This document shows positions 46,764 through 58,700 of a DNA stretch of 64,000 nt, piece by piece. The notes below the pieces were generated by a model. The model was not told the DNA's origin. It searched no databases and saw nothing but the letters and a program-made list of their open reading frames with translations. This DNA is from Pararge aegeria (taxonomy: Eukaryota > Arthropoda > Insecta > Lepidoptera > Nymphalidae). How positions within the stretch are numbered: the first letter of the stretch is position 1; the number at the start of each line of letters is the position of its first letter. The stretch is from positions 7,192,001 to 7,256,000 of the forward strand of contig NC_053182.1 in the NCBI RefSeq assembly GCF_905163445.1. Direction: 5' to 3'. Made by a program: the position numbers and the translations under genes.

Positions 46764-49700
46764 ATGCTTTCACGACTCTGCGTGTCCCGCTCTGCATTCA
46801 GTGTCACTCATACACTGAAAACACCAGTACCCCAAAGATTTGTGCCCAAAAATTATGTAGTACGAAATTACGCACGCGAGCCTCGTTCCAGAGTGGCTAC
46901 ACGATCACAGCCCACAGTATGGGAAAGGTTGATGGCTCCAGCTGGTCCTAATGGTAAAGTAATTTATAGATTAGCCAATTGATATACTTAATTTTCACAT
47001 AATTGTGTTAATAGTTGTTAAAGTACAAAAACCTGCATTAGAACAGATAGGTGGGTCTATGTAGTGAAACGGTCCTGTGTTTTTTTTGCATTTGGATTAA
47101 TCCATACACCTATGATGAGTATTATGATGTGTATTTCAATGTATGAACCTTTTTGTCTTGAAAGGAGACATTTTCAGTAGTGATCTGATGTTTGAGTAAT
47201 ATTTCAAGTCATTTTAAAATATTTAGTGTTTTTGGAATTTATATTTAAATTAAATTAAAAGACTTTTGATTGTTTAAAATAAGTTAAGTAACTAAAGATT
47301 CTGATTATAAACTTTCAACAGTTTGATGCTAAAAGGAGGAACATTTGTTCTATTTATTAGATTGATTTGTATTGATAAACAAAATTAGATTGATTTGTCA
47401 TCGCTGAATGTCAGTTTACAATGGATTGTGAATTCACTATGTAGTAAAATGCAGTGTGCTAGTAAATTAGGTAGTGAGTTTATAAATTACTAGTAGCTAA
47501 ACTAAGGTGCCATTTGTTTTAGTGTGGTATCCACCAGGCCTGTAGTTGGTATATGGTGATAATTGCATACCATATTTAATGTTACCATTACATTCTCAAA
47601 ACTAACTTTTCAGCTGTTTGCGACTTATTCTTGACGGCCAATTGGCGCAATAGTCAAAAACCCTGCTTTCTGGCTTTTAAGGCTATGGGTTTGATTCAAA
47701 CTGGAATATGTTTATGTGATGAACACCATTTTTTTTTTCTTTGCCTGGGTTTTTATCTGTTTTTTATTAGTATTTATGTTTAATATGCACAAAGATATTC
47801 ATCATTCATTTTAGTACCCACAGCACAAGCTACTTGGTGTTAGATGGTTATGTGTTTCATTATTATCATAGTATATTTATTTATTTTCAGTCCGCCTAAC
47901 ATAGATTGTCTGTGTAAACATATGGAATCTAACAAATAAATCATTTTGGTTTCAGCTTTTAGCTTGGGGAAAGGTGCTTTAGCAGGTGCCTCAGCTGTGG
48001 GCCTTGTGGCATTGTGTTATTATGGATCAGGTGTCAAACCTGGCACATTACAAGAGGCACAGTGAGTCATATGTTTTGTACATTTAAGATAATGATAGCA
48101 TGATGTTTGTTTACTGAAATTAGCCATGAAACTATTTTAAGCTTTTGGCATTGGATATTTTTAAAGTATATGTAAAAATAATGTTTAAAATATGAACAAA
48201 TTTAAGATTTTTTTTGCATAACCCCAAAACAAATGTTTTTTTAGGATATATATGTATTTTTTAGTATGTTTATCATATTAAAAAATATATATTATATTCT
48301 TTGTTTGGTTTTAGTCTGTGGCCACAATTTGTAAAGGATCGTATCAAAGCAACATATGGATACATTGCTGGATCACTGGTTCTCACAGCTGGTAGTGCAA
48401 TAACTGTTTTTAGAACTCCAGCCCTTCTCAACTTAGTTGCTCGCAATGGATGGATGGTAAGTCATTATCGCGCCAATATAAGAAACAATAACTATAAAGG
48501 TAATAATAATTCAATCAAACTTAAATGGTTCTATACAGACATTCTGTTTTATTTCGTATTGTATTTTACTTTCGAAAAATATCCTCTTGAAAAACTCTAC
48601 CTATTGTTGAAAACTGCATTCAAATTTGTAAGAGATCTAGGCATACAAACAGCAGGAGCGTTTTTGTTTAATACTACGTATAGTAAAAAAAGTTTTTGAA
48701 TGGTAATATGAATTTAAAGCATTCTATTTTCTATTTCTAGTCGATTATTGTGACCATGGCTCTGATGATTGGATCGGGTATGGTTGTCAGAGGCATGGAG
48801 TACAAGCCAGGATTTGGCGCCAAACAGCTTGCATGGATGGTGCACACAGGAATTATGGGGGCTGTTATTGCACCTATTTGCTTCCTTGGAGGACCGGTGC
48901 TTATGCGTGCGGCTTGGTAAATATTAATTTACAAAATTATTTGCATCAAACTCATAAAGACATCCAGTTTATGAATAAGGGAAAAATATCATCTCATAGT
49001 ACTAAAATCTGAGAATGCTGTTATATATTTTTTTTGTTTAGATCAACTTCCATGAAAAGAAGATAATATAGAGATTGAAATGAAAGATTGCATCAACTTC
49101 TATTACTTTTATTCATGAACTTTTACATAATATACTTCATGAACTGCAAGCATTCCCAAAGGGGGATGATGAATCTTCTCTAGTATTTTTATCATCAGCT
49201 GTTTGTCGAGTTTCGACTCTGATCCATTTGCAATAAACGATTCCTCATTTACGATTTTCGGGTCCAACCTGAATATTTTATACCATGACAATAAAACCCT
49301 CCATACATACTTGTATTCGTGACATGGCAATTTTCGCATACTAGGTGTAATAACAATTGTTTTCTTCAGTTCAATTTCCCAATTTTCTAATACTTTTTTA
49401 GCTACCTACTCGTGTTTGAGAATGGATTATTGCTTTTTTTTTTAAAGTAAAGTAAAGTCTTAACCGTAGTAGTTTTCAAAGTACAAAAACGTGAGCGAGA
49501 TAGAAATTGATAAACGCAGTCGATGTGGATTCGTCCAGCGCTAAAACACAGTGTTTGGTGTCCTTGCCTTTACGCCTAATACCTTAATTGTCGATTGCCA
49601 TGTCAATCTGTCCCGACCTGTACAATACTGCATTGACACAGGTACACAGCCGGTGTAGTTGGAGGCCTGAGTACGATCGCAGTGTGCGCTCCTTCGGGAG

Positions 49701-51648
49701 AGTTCCTTAACATGCGTGCGCCGCTTGCCATGGGCCTTGGAGCAGTGTTCGCCGCTTCAATTGCCGGCATGTTCCTACCACCCACCACCGCGCTCGGAGC
49801 AGGTAAGCATTGGAAAAAATAAAGAAAACTAATTTTCACACCACTCGCTCGACGTTACCTTTCTACATACGGTTAGTATTGAAAGGTCAAGGTCGAGGTC
49901 ATAGTCATGGTTCAGGTAGGTCGAGGACATCCTATAGTTTAAGCGGGTAAGTAATGTTGTACTGTAGTCTCTAGTCTTTTATGATTTGAATAAGGACCAT
50001 CGCGAGCGTCGTATCTAAATAAAATCTGTTCATTCAAAATGCTATCTCGCTGTAATGTATGATGGCTTCCCTGTCCCTCACCGGAACCTGTGAAGCGCGT
50101 ACCTTTGAGTATGGATTGTAAAAAAAACACATGAATGGTTAATGTGCACGTTTAAACTATGTGACTTTTGTATATTAGGGCCGTACCTTAACATTCCTTT
50201 TTCGGGGTATACAGTTTAGCATATAGGTACCAATTTTCAGCACTGACCCTGAGTGACTTCAACTAAAATTACCTTACAAAAGCAACATTCCATAAAGTGG
50301 CAGAAGCTGCAAATATATTATATGCACAAAAAAATACACTACACGACCAACAGATAAAGTTTTTTTATTTGTTTTAAACAAACAGTCTGAATAGAATTAA
50401 TTTTTGCATTAGATACCCCAATTGTTTAGGATGGTACGTAGGTTATTACACACTACAGCACTTAAGGAGGGTGATAATAACTAAACAAATGCGAACGAAA
50501 GTGGCAGGCAACTACCAGCTTCCACTTATAGGTACTCGTATTTTTGTAAACACCAATGTTTCTTAACTATTTTGGTTTCAGGATTGTATTCTCTGAGTCT
50601 TTACGGTGGTCTGATTGTATTTGGTGGATTCCTTCTGTACGACACGCAAGCCATTATCAAACGAGCCGAAATGCATCCAACGTTTGGATTCCAACCCTAC
50701 GACCCGATTAACTCGTAAGTAAGGTTTAAGGTTGCCTGACAGAGATCGCTTTTAAACGATAAGGCCGCCTTTTGTTTTGTACTCCAGTTTTTGAATATTT
50801 CTATTCGTCCTTTATTTTCCTAACTGTCTAGTAGTGAACAAATAAAGAGTTTAAATAAAAAATAAATAAATAAAAATAAATAAGTACACATCAAAAAGAA
50901 GTACTAATATGATGAGGTACTATCATACTCTGCATGCATAGAGCAGAAACTTTATAGTCCTGCAAAACAAAAGGTTCCCACAGGATTTAAAAAAAACACC
51001 ATAATAAAAGCGGACGAAGAATGCGAGCAGCCAGTTAATATTATAAAAAGTGATTATAGAAAGTGTGCATTTGTTTGTTGGTATAACACAATCCTCCGAT
51101 TGTTAATGTCCCATGGCTGCACGGGCCTTGTATCTTCCCTAAGTCTTTTAGGATCACGCTGCTCCAATACTACTTGATTGGCTTTTATCATGTGTAATAA
51201 ATATAGTTATAGCGGGTCAACTTCTTTACACTGTACTCATTGCAAGTGCCAGCGCGCAAACAAAACGAAGCCGGGAAGGCGATGCGAGTCAGTTTCAATA
51301 ACGACGGCCACCGATTGACACCTGCAATGTCCTTACTCTGTGCTGGTATTGATATATTTTTTTAACAGAACACCCCAATATCTTATAATTTTGGCCCGAC
51401 CCGTAAATCGAAGCCAGGACTGCGTTATCCACATTTAAACAAGCTTACCGCTAGACTGTAGTAGTAATAGCTATGATTACGTCATAGATATGTGTATATG
51501 TGGTAAAAATAATAAAAAAAATTATAACAAAATACATGTCTTGTTGTCTTTTATTTTCAGAGCCATCTCAGTGTACCTAGACATTCTGAACATCTTCATG
51601 CGCATTGCTATGATCCTGTCTGGCGGTGGAGGAAATAAGAGGAAGTAA
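46764..51648 (+). CDS. GHITM: Growth hormone-inducible transmembrane protein (TMBIM5/MICS1)
   Basis: Bax-inhibitor-1 family protein of the mitochondrial inner membrane, linked to cristae organisation and Ca2+/H+ exchange in mammals. Seven coding exons: 46764-46953, 47956-48061, 48315-48456, 48741-48916, 49642-49802, 50582-50714, 51561-51648. They join in phase to 331 residues; human has about 345. The N-terminus MLSRLCVSRSAFSVTH is rich in Arg and Ser with no acids and suits a mitochondrial presequence. The family core is clear: LWPQFVKDRIKATYGYIAGS, ILGG-like FLGGPVLMRAAWYTAG, PSGEFLNMRAPLAMGLG, MFLPPTTALGAGLYS, LLYDTQAIIKRAE and YDPINSAISVYLDILNIFMR. Several hydrophobic segments of membrane length are present. 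It ends GGGGNKRK, as in the family. Confidence 0.96.
47633..47887 (+). mobile_element. tRNA-like SINE, copy 6
   Basis: Head 'gacggccaattggcgcaatag', then 'ggctatgggtttgattc', body, and tail 'tagtatatttatttattttc'. Diverged in the middle by a T-run. Located in GHITM intron 1 of the coding region, just before the exon at 47956. Confidence 0.78.
50740..50885 (+). mobile_element. LINE-like 3' tail
   Basis: Starts 'aaacgataaggccgccttttgtt' about 30 bases after a GHITM donor and ends 'gaacaaataaagagtttaaataaaaaataaataaataaa'. Same family as the minus-strand tail near 38.4 kb. Confidence 0.6.
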
Positions 51649-51861
51649 ACGAAGCCGGCGATTATAATTAGTACCTATTTATTATTAGTAACAGAAATTA
51701 GCAAGCAGGAGTTACATTCGGTTTATGTACTTTTTAGCTTAGCAAATTTTCGTGCTTCGTTTCGGCCATTGAAATTGTAAGCTGTTGTGATATTGTAAAG
51801 AGTAAAGGCGTAAGGTATCGTTAAGTATGCGTAAATAGAATTTATCCTAGAATATTTCGGA

Positions 51862-51867
51862 AATAAA
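51862..51867 (+). terminator. Poly(A) signal of GHITM
   Basis: AATAAA about 215 bases after the GHITM stop codon, followed by T/GT-rich sequence ('gacatgtgtttattattt'). Confidence 0.6.
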
Positions 51868-51869
51868 TT

Positions 51870-54800
51870 GACATGTGTTTATTATTTACCGTTTCGTTTT
51901 ATTTGGCGTGAAGCGGTGCGGTATTGGCAGTCTTCCAAAGTTCAATAGGATGTTTAAAACGCATTTGGCTGTACAAATCTCTTAAATAAACTGCCGCAAG
52001 CATATCTGTCCGCAATCGATAAGCATATCTGTTACTCTTAATGACAACCTATATCGACAAAGTAATCCAAAATTCATAAATTTTTGGTCCAAAATTAAAA
52101 TAAAAGTGCCGGCGGCGAAGATGGATTATGATGGATTATAAAAAAAATTTTTAGTTCACGTTTCGTTTACTGGATGATACCAGAATTGAGCGGACTTTTG
52201 CGGAGAAATATACATATGCAACAATATAATTCTTAATAGATAATATAAGTATTTTTATTTTGTTTTTTTTTTTTTTAAATTAACCCCAGATAGATAATAT
52301 AAATATGTTCATTTGGTACAAATAATACAGATTATAAAAACCAAATGCAGGTTAATAATCGTACAGCTTCGGTGGTATAATAAGCAAAACGAACCACAAT
52401 GGACGAAGTCCTCCATCCATCCATTGCGTTTTAACACTGGATCGATTTAAAAACCCTATGCATTGTATACAGAAAACTAAACGCCAATAGCACTTTAAAA
52501 ATAGTTATTAATTTACTAATCTCCATTGACAATGAGCAATTACAGTTATATAATAAGTTATGATTTAAATACATAAATAAACTCAGAGTCAGTTCCCAGA
52601 GTAAAGATTCCAAGTTTTTTTACCCCTCAATGAATTTGCACCCATGAAAATTTTACAACTATTTAATAGCTCCGTTATAAAGGCACAACTTATGTCGATG
52701 GGAATTTGTGGAAAAATCCGAATAATTTATCATCATATCAACCTATTTCCTCCCAAAATGTAAAGGGGTTATGGCCGTAGTCTACCTCGCTGGCTCAGTG
52801 CGGATTGAATAATTTATACCCGAGAAAATTCCCTATCATCTTCGCCCATAGAAATAATAGAAGAACGAGTGACACGTTTTAATTTTCTTTTCGGATCTAG
52901 TAGCACCTGTTACTCGTTACAATTTTTTTTCATTACGATGTGACTCGATGGAAAAAAAATCCTCCCAAGGAGTCAAAGTAACAAGACTCGTTGGGGAAAC
53001 CCACCGGACAAAACACTGCACAACTATATCGACGTTATGCCGTGTTTATTAATAAGGTCAGATATGTATTGAAATGAATTACTATTAGTGTATCTATAAC
53101 AATAAAATCAAAATGTGTAAATCCATTTTGATTTTATGTTAGAAAGTTAGTACCATATCATTCCAAACTTCGTTGGAGTAGATAGATGCAAGCTATATCT
53201 TTGCCAAATTTTTAGCCAATGAAAGGTCAGGCAGGCAATTTGGCGATTTCTATTGCTGTACGCCCATCTAAAGTACCAACTTAACCCATTTTTTAATATC
53301 TGTGATTGCGAAACATGTGATAAGCCCTTTGCATTTCTGGCTCAAATGGTGCTTAAGAGTTACTGAAGATTATAAAGATTAAAGAGGCTGTCTATGTTCG
53401 ACGATAAAATCATAGGCTGACCAGAAAAATAAAAAAACCTCCCAATATTACAATATATATATATATATATATAACTATTTTTTTTCTGTGCACTTCTATC
53501 GAATGCATTTCCATGTTGATCAGACTTTACGCATAGATATACATTATACCAGGGATTGTACTTTTGTGTCAGGACGAGATTCTTTAAAAATAAAACAAAC
53601 GCATAGTAGCTATATGTATTTTATTTACAGGATTACTCTTTAAAAATCGCATTCACAATATGGATATAATTTAAGCACATAATTTGATTTAATTTAATAT
53701 GATTGCTTTTCATAAGCTACAGCGTCAATTCCTCACTATCTGCGATTTATATAAAACGTGTTCACGAACACAATTTAAAATCAGGTGAAACTCTGGAACT
53801 ACAAGCTTTATCTACCTAAATACATAAAAATAAATAAAATTAATTCAAAATTACAGCTTTTTACTAAATGCATATACTATTTGTCTGTCTGTCTGTCTGT
53901 TTAATCGAAACGGCTCACCAATACGGCTGGACCGATTTAGGGACTTCCACAGAAAGGTAGTGGATAAACACGGTTTAAATTAGGCTTTACGGCCGCGACT
54001 TAAGGGATAGAACAGTTTTTGAACAACTATTAATAAAATCGGTAGTACATAATGAGTTCATTATGGTACTACGTTCGAATGATTTTTTACAGCCGCAATC
54101 TATAATTTAAAGCTTATAAATAAGCTTATTTAAAGGATTAATACTAAATACTAAATTTTTCCTTTTTTAACAATATTTTTTTACTTTTAAGTCGTAAATA
54201 CAGACATAATACCAGAACGAAGACAAAGTGACAAGGCTAAGGGCTCGAGAAATCTAAAAACGATGTAATACTTCCTATGTATTAAATAACTGAAGATTTA
54301 TTTATATTTTATTTGTTTTTTAAACATAAACGAATTACCGGACACGGGGATCGTATCAGAATAAGAATGGTTAAGACCGTAGTCCAACAAGCTGCCCAAG
54401 TGCGGATTGGTAGACTTCACAGGCCCTTGAGAATATTGTGGAGACCTCTCAGGCATGCAGGTTTTGTCTTCGCCGTTGAAGCATATTGTTCAAACAAAAA
54501 AAAAAACGCCCATTTATCCAAAGGTCAAAGGTGCGTGCGTGCTGGGGATCAAACGCGTTTCCCCGAAAAGGGAAGCCGTAGCCTTACCCATATCAAAATA
54601 GTAATTAAAATATTGTTAAATAAAAAAAATACAGTATAGATATAAATGTAGTATCATTGAAAAACATCCGCAGAAATAGTGAGGGTTACCTAATTGTATA
54701 GATTGCACTGACCTCTCTTATTACTGACTTCAGTTATGGTGTTTGTTTTGGTCTCTGTCTCTTTGGTTATAGATTGAAGCTGCAATATGAGTCCAAGGAA

Positions 54801-55715
54801 CTAAATTATCAATGACAAAAAACACTATATTGTCTATGAACAGTCAGTCCAGTGTTGACGTCAGCGATTGATTGTTATTAATGGTAATGAATTAATTGAT
54901 TTTAAAGAAGCAAATCTTATTTAAATTTTGTAACATACAATCTCACATTATTCATTAAACATTAACTTTGGAGCATTGTGCATTTATTATCTTTATCACC
55001 CACACAAGATTTAAAATTCATAATGTTATAGACATAAAATAAAAACGCCAAGTTATGCCCGTAAGCTATATACTCGTAATACTAAATTAAAATAATATCA
55101 CAATAGGCGTCCAACCCTGATCATTGGAATAAAAAATAAGGAAAGTTATTTTATCATTATATTCGAAAATTTTTGCGCGTAAAATAAAAAGTAGTAAAAT
55201 AAGTCAAAGCTAAACGTAAACATTTTAATATTTTTCGCGACCCGCCTAGCTATCGGTCTATCTCTCTATTTATTGAAATAAAATAAATTCGTCATCGAAG
55301 CAACTACTACAAACGGCCAAGTGTGCCAAGGTTAAATTTATATGAATGTATTGCATCGTTGAACACTTCATGCTCAGTAGCTTTAACGTAACAATAAAAT
55401 ACAACTATAATTAAGAGGATTTCTGAACACAATATTTTATTACAGTCAAATCTAATAAAGGCATGAAAAAAATGCGTTGCCAAATACCCAGGATTATTTT
55501 CCTAACCGTCTCATTCTTAAAATATACACTAAAAGACTTAATTAAGGCCTCTGTTATTAATACATTAAAGGACATCACATACACCATATTATTTAATCGA
55601 TATTATCTCTCTGAAATGCATAGATATCGGGTTCATTTAAATACAATCTACTCGACGCAGTAATTTTAAACTTATACGTAAGCTTATAATTAATAAATTG
55701 TGAGCAATAAAATGA
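51870..55715. other. Intergenic region between GHITM and TBC1D25 (tail to tail)
   Basis: AT-rich. It contains diverged dispersed repeats (52735-52810 and 54330-54600, of the family at 10243-10500), an (AT)n run near 53454-53472, a (TCTG)n run at about 53882-53902, and a 14-bp hairpin (53102-53115 with 53124-53137, 8-nt loop). No gene was recognised. Confidence 0.5.
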
Positions 55716-55716
55716 A

Positions 55717-55722
55717 TTTATT
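55717..55722 (-). terminator. Possible poly(A) signal of TBC1D25
   Basis: AATAAA on the minus strand, about 34 bases after the stop codon. Close to the stop, so the 3' UTR would be very short; a later signal may be used instead. Confidence 0.4.
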
Positions 55723-55755
55723 GGAGATCTTTGCTGTCACTAAAGAAAAATTACT

Positions 55756-58700
55756 TCAAGTAGTAACATCACCAGTCTTGTGTGCTTGTTGCTTCAAATA
55801 AAGAGCGTACATTTGCCGCGCTTGATTCAATACCCTGTTCACGTTATGCTTACGTACCATTTTGTCGAAATGCATCGCCAACTCGTTGTAGTCCATGCGA
55901 TTTCTCATAATATAATCTCTGTGTTGCAACAATACTGTCAGGCATAAATACATCAAAAATGGATTCCCGCCACCAAACACTGTCGGCGGAGGTAGACTGC
56001 TGATACAATTTTTAGCAGAGCTTTCAGTACCGACCGACGGTACACTCGTACTCTTTTGCACAGGCGGTTTGAAAACCTCGTATTTTTTCTGGAAATTGTT
56101 TATTGTTGATGCTACACTCTGCAAGTTCGACTGTTTGACATTAAGAATGGATTCACAATTCCTCTTCGCGTTCTCTAACTCTTGGGACATGTTTGAGAAA
56201 AATTTGTGGGATTTTAAATTAAGCTCCTGTTGATTATGGATAAGTGTAGGCGTGTCGATCGATTCTACATGGTCCTTCTCGGAAGAATCCGATTCGCTGG
56301 AATGTGTGTTGGAATGCCTTATGTTTTTTAACGGTTCCGGGGGTTCCAATGAGTGGTTTTTTCTCAAAAGCCTTATTGGTGTTATGGATTTTTTACCAGA
56401 ATGTTCCTCGAATATTTCACCCGTGTCGCCATCGAAATCCAAATCAGCTTGTTCGTCAGGTGTCTGAGGACAACTCGCAGTAGTTCTAGTGGTTGGAGTG
56501 TTTCTATGCAGTGGGTTTTCCCACAGATATATGTCCTCGGCACTTCTAGCATTCGATTTTATAGTTTCGAGTAAAGGTGATCTTTTAATTGTTTCTACAG
56601 ATTCGGTTACTTCGTTCTGTATTTCCAGTGCATCAGTTGCTATACAATCTGCTTTCGTTTTGGTGTAAGTTGCTGCCGGTTTTTCTTCAGTACTGGTAGA
56701 ATCTGATGGTGAATCGCATATCATACTGCATCGGTTAACATAAGAAGGGCCAAACACTTGGCGGTCTAAATGTTCTAGTTCCAGTCTTAATTCTCTCGTC
56801 ATGGAAGTCGTCATGGGATAATATTCTTGGGAGTCATCTGGACTGCTGCCATCGTTAGTATCGAAACTCATTTTACTAACTTTATTGATTCCTTGATTTT
56901 TTAAACTTGCCGATGTCAAATCATTTTCGTCATATGATGTTTTGGTTAAAGTTATTTTGGGACATTCTTTGGAACGAGTTCGCTCAATAGCCGAATGAGT
57001 CCGCTGCAACTTTTCTTGTTTAACCATACCAGTTTTAGTTCCCGTAGCAAAATTCAGGAATTCATTAAGATTCTTAATCATTCTAACTTTCGGTTTGTTA
57101 GAATCTGAACTCGTGGAATCGTCTAAAGTGTCTAAGGAAGAAAAGAATTTGTTATTGTGAACAGATATTTTGTCTCTCAATAGCCTAATTTGACTTCCCA
57201 ATGGCGTATCATTTGTTTCAGCGTGTGAGGTTCCATTGGACAAGTTTCCTGTACTGGACCAAGCCGATGCCGTTGATTCTGGAACATCTAAAACTTTTCC
57301 ATGTTCCGGAACACTTTTCATCCCTCTTCTGGGAATGACTTTAGGATCTTTCGATGCCCCCATTGTAGTTTCTGTACTTTTGTCGGCAACGTTTTCATTT
57401 GACACTTTATTTCTGTGTAAAACTGCATCGTCTAAGCTTTGGAATTCCTTGGCGTGTTTTAAAGAAGAACTATTTAAAACTTTACGCGTGGCATTTTCGT
57501 CTAAACTGTGGTTTGTTTGTTTCGTAGTGGCGAGTTTCGGCGCTTTAACGTTGGCCAAGCTAAAACTCGAACTTCGTCGTCTTATCGCGCACAATTTCGT
57601 GTATGCGTTCTCTCGGGGTGCTTTCATTAAGGGGCTTAGAGGAGGAGGATCAATATCTACTTCGACTGTAGAATCGAAGTCCTTCTCCTTTAAGGACAAT
57701 TCGATAGTCGGAGTTTTCTGTGGTAATGAAGCCCAGAGCACTTCTAGCATTCTGAGGGCGTCCTCGAAGGCGAATTCGCGTTTCATTTCTAAAAGCAACC
57801 ATCTGTAGCAAAACAAGAGATCGTCGGCTTGCTGAGACTTCAAATAGTTGTAGAAGTCTGGATCGTACACTTGGAGAGACTCTGTCAAATGAGTAAATTT
57901 CACTGTCATAGCTTCACCGTCAAGTAGAAAGTTGGGATACAACCTACTCATAAGAGCACAAAGACAAATATAGGCATGAGCTTCATCGCCCATTGTCACA
58001 AGTAAAGGAGATGCTAAATCGGACATACCTTGACAGTAGCTCACTGTAGGATGGTATAACGCATACCTATAAAGCAGAAAAAAACCAAATTGAATGAATT
58101 GTCAACCACCGAGTATAATATAAATAATACATAAGTATATAAATGTATGACTGAATAATGATGTATTTTATTAAAAACAAATCTAATGTACACTTAAAAG
58201 ATTAAAAGGCTAAAATGGCGTTGGAGTGGCCATTTGGTTAGATCCTAAAAGAAAAATGGACAAAAGGGATCATATCTTGGTACTTCCCAGAGATGGGAAG
58301 TACCGAGAATATTTTTGTATGATGAACATGAATGTTTCTCAATGTTTGTATCCATATGCAATAAGTATTTATATATATTATTCATAAAAATATTCATCAG
58401 TCGTCTTAATACCCATAACAGACGCTACGCTTACTTTGGGGGTAGATGGCGATGTGTGTATTGTCGTAGTATATATATTTATTTTAATGTGATCTGTCAC
58501 CTTTAAAATGCCAGAGAATAAAAAAATCACTGCATAACCATTCCGTTGATTGATAAGCATCATTAGTGTATTATTTACATCACCAGCAAAAAAAAAAACC
58601 ACCTTACGTTGTCAGAATATTAAAAAGTGACGCTATGTTTTGGTTGTCGTCACTTCCAGCATAGAAATTGTGGTGACGATCAGTTCGAAGTACATCTTTG

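Noticed and set aside
57236..57808. 190-codon plus-strand open frame
   Set aside because: It is antisense to the low-complexity insert of TBC1D25, whose frame is continuous with a clear TBC domain.
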